Assembly (NCBI GenBank): GCA_030619685.1
Contig: JAUXAX010000016.1
Coordinates: 1-37,685 of the forward strand
DNA length: 37,685 nucleotides
Source of the DNA: Dehalococcoidia bacterium
GTDB lineage: Bacteria > Chloroflexota > Dehalococcoidia > SZUA-161
Direction of reading: 5' to 3'
The notes under the pieces were generated by a model. The model was not told the origin of the DNA. It saw nothing but the letters and a program-made list of their open reading frames with translations, and ran no database searches. The position numbers and the translations under genes are program-made. Positions 32,599 through 37,685 of the stretch are shown here, piece by piece. Positions within the stretch are counted from its first letter, which is position 1, and every line of letters starts with the position of its first letter.

Positions 32599-34032
32599 TC
32601 ATGGATTGCCTATGTCGGATGCTGCCGCGGCCGCCTTGATTAACTCACCGTCTTCGGGCATTAAAAAGCCGGCTTGGACGGCTGCATCTGTGGCGTTTTC
32701 AACAGCCGTCACATAGGCACCATGGTCGGGGTACAGTGTTGCGAGTGTCGCGTCATCGAACAGCTTAGTAGTTCCGAAAAGAGAGACGACTATCGATACG
32801 TCTAGTTGACCCAGACCGGAAAGCCTGGCGATAGGTACATCGACATATGGGGTGCGGATGCCACCTTTTACATTGCCAAATGCATCGAGCACAAATGCAG
32901 GGGGATCGCCAGCGATTTCGAGGCGGTCAGCGACGGTCGGGCTAACACCGGTGCGCACCCAGTTATCGAGTTGGTGAATCGCCGCTTTTGCAATGAAATG
33001 CTGCGGCCCAGCATTGATCGGCAGGTCGCATTCAATAAAGCCGGGATAAGGGCTTGTTACCTCAACCACATTGGCAACCGATGGATCATTACCAGTGTCG
33101 CCGGTGCCTGTAACCACTAGATAGAGGTCGGCATGTGCGGTACCCGCCATTTCCCACAGTCGGATTTTATCCGTATCGTCCTGCCTTGCTTTATAATAGC
33201 CAAGTATCATAACATCTGTTTCCGACTCCAATATCAGAACGGGAACGTCGATGTCAGTGCGCAGGAAAACCGGAGCCATATTTGATAGACCGATCTCCTT
33301 CACCTTTGATAAATCGCCCCCGTCTAATGAAACACTGCCCAACGATGCAGAACACGGCCTACCATGCACAAGAAAACCATCGAAGAGTTGAACGCGGGGT
33401 TGGATAGCATTGACATAGGTAGTGAGCTGCATAGCGGATTGTGATTCACCTACCGCCAGTATTCGTTCGACATGGCATCCGGCAAGCGGATTGACGCTGC
33501 CCGGGCTGCGAATGGCTCTGGCAACTTGCGAATAAATATCGTAGCAATATTCGTCTCCAGGATGGCTCAGTGAACCATAACGCTTGGCATCCGCAGTTTT
33601 AAGATCCAGTTTGACAAGACCCAACGAAGTGGCTGCATAGCCTTCAACTCCTCCGTATTGTGCCGACACACCAATCCAAGCGTAACCGCGGCGGAGCAAT
33701 TCGTTGTGCATGAGCGTCCAATCAGGTCCGACCTCGAGTCCGCCCGATACATTGAACCACTCCATCACCACGGTGCCGTTGAACCTGGCGGCATCGACAG
33801 GCCGGTAAACCAGAATGCGGGTCTTGTAGGCGGCGGATTCCGCCGATTCTACTTCCCACATCCCGTTGGCCGGCAAGTCATTGACACTACGGTATGACGT
33901 GGCGGTGCCGGAGACAAAATATTCCTTTGCTTCGTATCCCGCGGCTGCCAATGCCTGATCTGGAGATGTGTTTATCAGAAATGGCGCGCCGGGACCGGTG
34001 ATAGGGCCCTCGACAATGGGAACACTGACCAT
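32599..34032 (-). CDS. Alpha/beta hydrolase-domain protein (large form)
   Basis: About 477 aa from ATG 34032. It matches the large alpha/beta-hydrolase-domain family typified by an N-terminal GPITGPGAPFL, a long insertion, and the nucleophile elbow G-E-S197-Q-S-A. TVVMEWFNVSGGLEVGPDW, RGYAWIGVSAQYGGVEG and MAGTAHADLYL (candidate catalytic His) are further family blocks. Substrate unknown. An upstream ATG at 34083 would add 17 residues that look unlike the family start. Composition and codon choice differ from the preceding AT-rich cassette. It is apparently monocistronic, with a short unassigned coding fragment just upstream. Confidence 0.85.
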   Translation of the reverse strand: MVSVPIVEGPITGPGAPFLINTSPDQALAAAGYEAKEYFVSGTATSYRSVNDLPANGMWEVESAESAAYKTRILVYRPVDAARFNGTVVMEWFNVSGGLEVGPDWTLMHNELLRRGYAWIGVSAQYGGVEGYAATSLGLVKLDLKTADAKRYGSLSHPGDEYCYDIYSQVARAIRSPGSVNPLAGCHVERILAVGESQSAMQLTTYVNAIQPRVQLFDGFLVHGRPCSASLGSVSLDGGDLSKVKEIGLSNMAPVFLRTDIDVPVLILESETDVMILGYYKARQDDTDKIRLWEMAGTAHADLYLVVTGTGDTGNDPSVANVVEVTSPYPGFIECDLPINAGPQHFIAKAAIHQLDNWVRTGVSPTVADRLEIAGDPPAFVLDAFGNVKGGIRTPYVDVPIARLSGLGQLDVSIVVSLFGTTKLFDDATLATLYPDHGAYVTAVENATDAAVQAGFLMPEDGELIKAAAAASDIGNP

Positions 34033-34094
34033 GATGGTGCTTCCACAAAGTTTGTTGTCCCAGATGGTGCAACTAGAAATCAACCACGCCTTGC

Positions 34095-34226
34095 CTACTT
34101 TTTCAGGTCGAAAGTGGCTGGTTGATTGGTTAAACTTTCTTTAACCTTGCCTTTCGTTATCTTGATGTTATAGGTGGCAAAGGCTCCAGCCGTGTACGCT
34201 GTTTGGTTGCTCACCGAGATCTTTGA
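34095..34226 (-). pseudogene. Short C-terminal coding fragment, unassigned
   Basis: The frame between a TAG near 34227 and the TAG at 34097-34095 reads KISVSNQTAYTAGAFATYNI then KITKGKVKESLTNQPATFDL, with beta-sheet-like alternation. It looks like the end of a beta-sandwich (Ig-like or secreted) protein whose 5' part is gone. No start with a ribosome site is visible. Low certainty. Confidence 0.3.
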
Positions 34227-34227
34227 C

Positions 34228-35014
34228 TAGGATGCGGACGCCTTTATCCACGATCGTATGCTATATTTCTTTCTTCAATTCGGTATTCACCAACCGAAAT
34301 CCCAGCCAGCTTGGAAGCATTCCGAACTACTCTTGGAGAAGAAGCAACTCGTTCTGGCTTTTACAGCAGCTACTTGCCTGTCACTCAAAGCCATAGTGAT
34401 TCTACAGGCGCTAGCAGTATTCGTCAAGCAAGGGAGTCAAACTGCTAGAGAGGTGCGAGGAAAGGACTTGTTTTTGGGATATTCTATCGATAGCAGGAGC
34501 AAGCCCCAAAGTGTCCATTAACCGCTGCCCCATAATTATTCCTTTTTCAGATTCCTCCGTTTTTCGTCCCGTAGCTTGAATTCGAAAAAGGTTCGCGCAG
34601 AACCGAACGTGGACACCGACTTCGGCTGACATGGCTGGTGAACACGTGGCAGTTCGACGACGACCGAGCCCTCTTCGTCGCCCGTAAGTAGCGATCTAGA
34701 TTGTCAGGTGGTGATCGTTGCGGCTCTGGCTTAACAAACGGCCACATGGTGCCATCCACCCAACAACTCTGACTATTGTTGTTGACCTGTCGATTGACGC
34801 CCTATGCAACGGCGGTTCGGCCGATTGCAGGAACGGTCACTACATCTTATCACCTGATTCTCCCAGTGTCGGCTAGAGGCTCAGCGTGGGGCTGAAGCAA
34901 CTGATAACAGGGCTCATTACTTGAGGTGGATGCTCCCAAGAGGCGGCTGTTCGCGTAGCGGAGTGAAGGTCGGTTCCCTCCCGTAGCATGATTCACTCGA
35001 GGAACATCCAGTAG
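34228..35014. other. Non-coding region with no recognised feature
   Basis: About 790 bp. Open frames here (up to 87 codons) lack ribosome sites, family features and consistent composition. No tRNA, repeat or clear promoter was recognised. Confidence 0.45.
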
Positions 35015-35803
35015 CTATAGTTTTCTAACTCTCTTTGCTATTATCTTCTTTATCTTTTCATACGAAGGAGGAGGTCCAGTTCGTACCTGTTTGTCGTCTA
35101 TGAACAAGGCATCGGCAATTCCCCATTCTAAGAAGTTCTCTCTATCAGATGTGTCAATACCTCGAAACATCACCTTATCTCCAAACTCTGAGGCAGCCCT
35201 TTTCGCTCTTTCAAAAACCAAGTTCTGAGCCGGACACCATCCATTCAAGAATGCCGTCACCGACACTTTGCCAAGTATCGTTTCTGTGTTTTTCTTCTGT
35301 CTAATCCATTTAGGAGGTATCGCTTCGCGGGTGAAAGGTTTCCATAGAAGAACCGATCCCAGGAATCCTTGTTTGTCCACCTTGGTGTATCCCTGCTTCT
35401 TGAACCACGATGCCTTCATCCAGAACGGCAAGGGAATTCCCCATGCCGCAATACCCTTTACACCCTTGGTTTTCACATCATTCTCAGCAGCCTGGAGCAA
35501 AGCCTTCCCCATCCCTTTCTTCTGAAAGTTTCCTCTCCCCTTTTTATACCCGTGAACCCAGATACAATTTATGAAATACAGTTCACTCCCCTCTACGGAA
35601 GAGTGCTCTATAGGAATGTATTGTATCATTCCTCCGACCTCTCCACGGTCATCTAATGCTAGTTTCACTCGGAGGCCTTTGTTCTTCATTTTGTTGTACC
35701 AGACCTGTTTGTGGCCTCCTGCCTCTTTCATCTCTTCGCACCAGTCTTCTAAGCATACGAAATACAATTGTTCATGCTCTTCTGCTAGATCCACTACCTT
35801 CAT
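35015..35803 (-). CDS. YoaP-type GNAT acetyltransferase with thioredoxin-like tail
   Basis: A 262-aa protein. Residues about 1-150 form a GNAT domain with acetyl-CoA loop Q94-K-K-G-M-G-K-A and the WGIPLPFWMKASWFKKQGY segment. Residues about 180-262 match the YoaP C-terminal domain, a thioredoxin-like fold (VTAFLNGWCPAQNLVFERA, then GIDTSDRENFLEWGIADALF and GPPPSYEKI). Only one Cys remains at the redox-loop position (WCPAQN), so it is unlikely to be a dithiol oxidoreductase. aggaggt precedes ATG 35803. Substrate is unknown. Monocistronic. Confidence 0.88.
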   Translation of the reverse strand: MKVVDLAEEHEQLYFVCLEDWCEEMKEAGGHKQVWYNKMKNKGLRVKLALDDRGEVGGMIQYIPIEHSSVEGSELYFINCIWVHGYKKGRGNFQKKGMGKALLQAAENDVKTKGVKGIAAWGIPLPFWMKASWFKKQGYTKVDKQGFLGSVLLWKPFTREAIPPKWIRQKKNTETILGKVSVTAFLNGWCPAQNLVFERAKRAASEFGDKVMFRGIDTSDRENFLEWGIADALFIDDKQVRTGPPPSYEKIKKIIAKRVRKL

Positions 35804-36268
35804 TTGTTAACCTCCTATTGGTGACTGGGAGGCGCTTTGCCATCACCCGTTGTGCGAGGCGATCAACATCCATTCGCTGTCCTCAGTTTCATCACGTCCC
35901 TCCATTATGCTTCGGCTAAGTCTGTCCTTATATCAGGTTAAATGTCAGGCTGATAGGATAAGCTGAGCGTGCACTCCTCTACGATCCTTCATGAACAAGC
36001 AGTTCCATTATACAGCGCATATGCCAGCTTGGGTATGCCATCATGCCCATCTTGGGCTTAGCACAGAAAGCGATTAAAGGCAGTGCATTAGGTCTCGGGA
36101 TTGACTCAACAATTCTCGGGATTGTTGTCCTAAACCACTTCAGGTCAAGGCAGATGAGGGGATTTCCCTCTTCCAGCCTTGACTCACTGGCATTGGGAAA
36201 CCATAATCATGATGCTCACCTTGAGCAGATTAATAATCAGCCTGGAGGCTGGGCATAGGAGATGGGCT
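35804..36268. other. Intergenic region between two GNAT genes
   Basis: Divergent 465-bp region. It must hold the promoters for the YoaP-type gene (minus) and the frameshifted GNAT gene (plus); no strong consensus was recognised. A 71-codon plus-strand frame at 36043-36258 lacks a ribosome site. Confidence 0.45.
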
Positions 36269-36888
36269 ATGATCTCAATAAACAGTCCTATTCGCTTGGA
36301 TAAGTCACAAGTTAGAGCAGCAGCCAAAGTACTGAGCCGCGCGTTTTATGATGATCCTCTATTCACTTATTTCATCCCTGACGCATTGCAAAGGAGGAAT
36401 AAGCTGCATCATGTGTTTGAAACGCTGGTTCGCTATAGTGTTTCGTACGGCGAAGTTTACGCAACTTCTCCAAACTTGGAAGGGATAGCGGTATGGCTGC
36501 CCTCCGATAGAGTGGAGATGACCCTATGGCGAGGTATCAGAAATGGAGGGTTATCCATAATTCTTAATCTGGGGTTGAGGTCGACCTTCAGACAGTTGTC
36601 CGTTTCTGACTTAATGTGCTCTATACACAAATGCCACATCCTTTCTCCTCACTGGTATCTGTATTTAGTTGGGGTGGAACCAGAGCTCCGGGGAAAGGGA
36701 TATGCCAGCAACTTGGTTAAAGCTGTGTTGAAAATCGAACGGACCGCGAGGGTTTGGCCTGCTATCTTGATAACACTAATGAGAAGAACCTGCCCATGTA
36801 CCAGCACTACGGCTTCAGGGTAGTCGAGGAGTATAAAGTACCCAAATCTGGGGTCAGCCTTTGGGCCATGTTGAGAGAGCCAAGATAG
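36269..36888 (+). pseudogene. GNAT acetyltransferase with a frameshift near its 3' end
   Basis: ATG 36269, preceded by ggag seven nt upstream, opens a GNAT protein: SQVRAAAKVLSRAFYDDPLF, YATSPNLEGIAVWLPS and the acetyl-CoA motif VGVEPELRGKGYASNLV. At about 36743-36747 the frame shifts. The original frame runs to a stop at 36823 with unrelated residues, whereas the -1 frame continues with DREGLACYLDNTNEKNLPMY and QHYGFRVVEEYKVP to the TAG at 36886-36888, exactly the expected family C-terminus. A single missing base explains it. It may be a true pseudogene, a sequencing error or an assembly error. About 206 aa if restored. Confidence 0.85.
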
Positions 36889-37266
36889 CCTGCTATTGAC
36901 ATCCTGGCTCGATGAGTGGTCAGGGTGATAATAAACGAAAGTCCGGAGTGTTTACCCATTGCACATTCACTCATTTTGTTATCTCCGATCGGTGCTTAGT
37001 TCTAGACTGCTGTGACCTTCCCCGGACAGCGCACGCCACCCACCACTATCCTGACTTTCTCCTCTGTTGAGAACCTGTCTCTGCTCACCCTGCCTCCTCA
37101 CCGATTACTCTCCCCAGTGTAAGGCTTATTCTACCTCAAAATGGTCTCAAAGGATCATACCAAATACACACTTGTTTGGTAAACACCTGCCACCAGATGG
37201 TCATCTTGATCCTTCGTGCCAGCGCTAATCATGGCGCTAGCAGGAACGGTGCTTAATGCTTTACGT
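36889..37266. other. Non-coding region before the tandem repeats
   Basis: No gene is supported over about 380 bp. A small hairpin (TGCCAGCGC ... GCGCTAGCA) lies at about 37217-37241, shortly before the repeat array. Confidence 0.45.
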
Positions 37267-37662
37267 GGCTAATTATGCATCTAATGAACAGCGCAGTCTT
37301 TTCTCTTGCCGCTGCTAGCAGGGGGACAAGGGCACGTAATCTAGGCAGGGCGGCGGAGTTGAAGAGGCTAATTGTACGTCTAATGAACAGCGCAGTCTTT
37401 TGTCTTGTCACCACCAGCAGGGGGACAAGGGCGCGGAATTTTGGCAGGGCCTCGTAGACCAGGAGGCTAATTATGCGTTTGACGAAGGGCGCAGTCTTTT
37501 CCCTTGCCGCTGCTTGCAGGGGGACAAGGGCGCGTAATTTCGGCAGGGCGGTGGAGTTGAAGAGGCTAATTGTGCGTCTGATGAACAGCGCAGTCTTTCG
37601 TCTTGCCACCACCAGCAGGGGGACAAGGGCACGTAATCTAGGCAGGGCGGCGTGATAGGAAG
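37267..37662. repeat. Four tandem 99-bp repeats
   Basis: Units begin at the GGCTAATT boxes at 37267, 37366, 37465 and 37564, each exactly 99 bp apart, and abut with no spacers. Shared blocks include GCGCAGTCTTT, CAGGGGGACAAGGGC and GGCAGGGC. Units 1/3 and 2/4 are most alike around the central block (GCCGCTGC versus CACCACCAGC), giving a 198-bp higher-order period. Each has a short hairpin (CTTG/CAAG with CTGC/GCAG). As 99 is a multiple of three, one minus-strand frame stays open through all units, but it is low-complexity and probably not a protein. Confidence 0.92.
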
Positions 37663-37685
37663 AGCGACGTGTACGGATAAAGTGT

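Noticed and set aside
34547..34759. 70-codon minus-strand frame
   Set aside because: Basic, Ser/Arg-rich translation with no ribosome site or recognisable motif; probably chance.
36043..36258. 71-codon plus-strand frame with a hydrophobic start
   Set aside because: No ribosome site, no family, and the Gln/His-rich end is unlike a protein; the real start of the downstream GNAT gene is at 36269.
37253..37612. 119-codon minus-strand frame over the 99-bp repeats
   Set aside because: The frame is open only because the repeat length is a multiple of three and one unit is open; no ribosome site and no recognisable fold, so it is recorded under the repeat only.
37267..37662. CRISPR array
   Set aside because: The units are 99 bp, contiguous and similar along their whole length, with no unique spacers and no cas genes.

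Overview
The window looks like a chromosomal stretch from an uncultivated bacterium with roughly balanced base composition. The gene set suggests a Chloroflexota (Dehalococcoidia-like) lineage: IVD-like acyl-CoA dehydrogenases, a BKACE enzyme, paired PAC2 proteins, a zinc-ribbon/cyclase/ATPase/TPR signalling protein and AmrS-type radical SAM enzymes. This placement is inference from gene content; no rRNA or other phylogenetic marker is present. The window has one tRNA gene (Lys, UUU) and no CRISPR array or complete insertion sequence.

Layout. (1) 1-5464, minus strand: a catabolic acyl-CoA operon transcribed as carboxyltransferase, crotonase, BKACE, acyl-CoA dehydrogenase, second acyl-CoA dehydrogenase (cut by the window edge). 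It resembles leucine/isovalerate-type degradation with an added beta-keto acid cleavage step. (2) 5944-8816, minus: a lipocalin-like CrtC/AttH lipoprotein, an alpha/beta hydrolase with a Cys nucleophile, and a PNPOx-fold protein, followed by the remnant of a GyrI-like protein. (3) 9211-14766: a radical-SAM-rich region holding a CX8CX2C radical SAM protein with a small Cys-rich protein, a second PflA/AmrS-like radical SAM gene on the plus strand, a membrane YbjQ protein, and an archaemetzincin-AmrS gene pair. (4) 14899-21305, minus: a signalling block of two adjacent PAC2 genes, an 1128-aa zinc-ribbon/class III cyclase/AAA/TPR protein with its own promoter, a CRP-family regulator that keeps the cNMP-binding residues, and the 3' remnant of a second cyclase gene. 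(5) 21717-26440: a transglutaminase remnant, small overlapping zinc-finger genes, a GT2 glycosyltransferase, a PaaI-type thioesterase, a repeat-containing 136-aa protein paired with a zinc ribbon behind a strong promoter, and RibD.

(6) 26590-32290: tRNA-Lys with its promoter, then a hairpin that repeats 12 nt of the tRNA anticodon arm. Next comes a cassette bounded by near-identical 93-bp inverted repeats. It encodes a membrane zinc-binding protein with a nuclease-like tail, a processive GT2 synthase and a wall- or membrane-anchored polysaccharide deacetylase, and closes with an intrinsic terminator. (7) 32599-37685: an alpha/beta-hydrolase-domain protein, a YoaP-type GNAT acetyltransferase, a frameshifted GNAT gene, and four tandem 99-bp repeats.

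How the parts may work together (inference): the cyclase probably makes a cyclic nucleotide read by the adjacent CRP regulator. The GT2 synthase and deacetylase probably make and modify an extracellular polysaccharide. The archaemetzincin and AmrS enzyme are probably co-expressed. The candidates most likely to be undescribed are the inverted-repeat-bounded cassette beside tRNA-Lys, the CX8CX2C radical SAM/Cys-rich pair, and the PAC2-PAC2-cyclase-CRP block.
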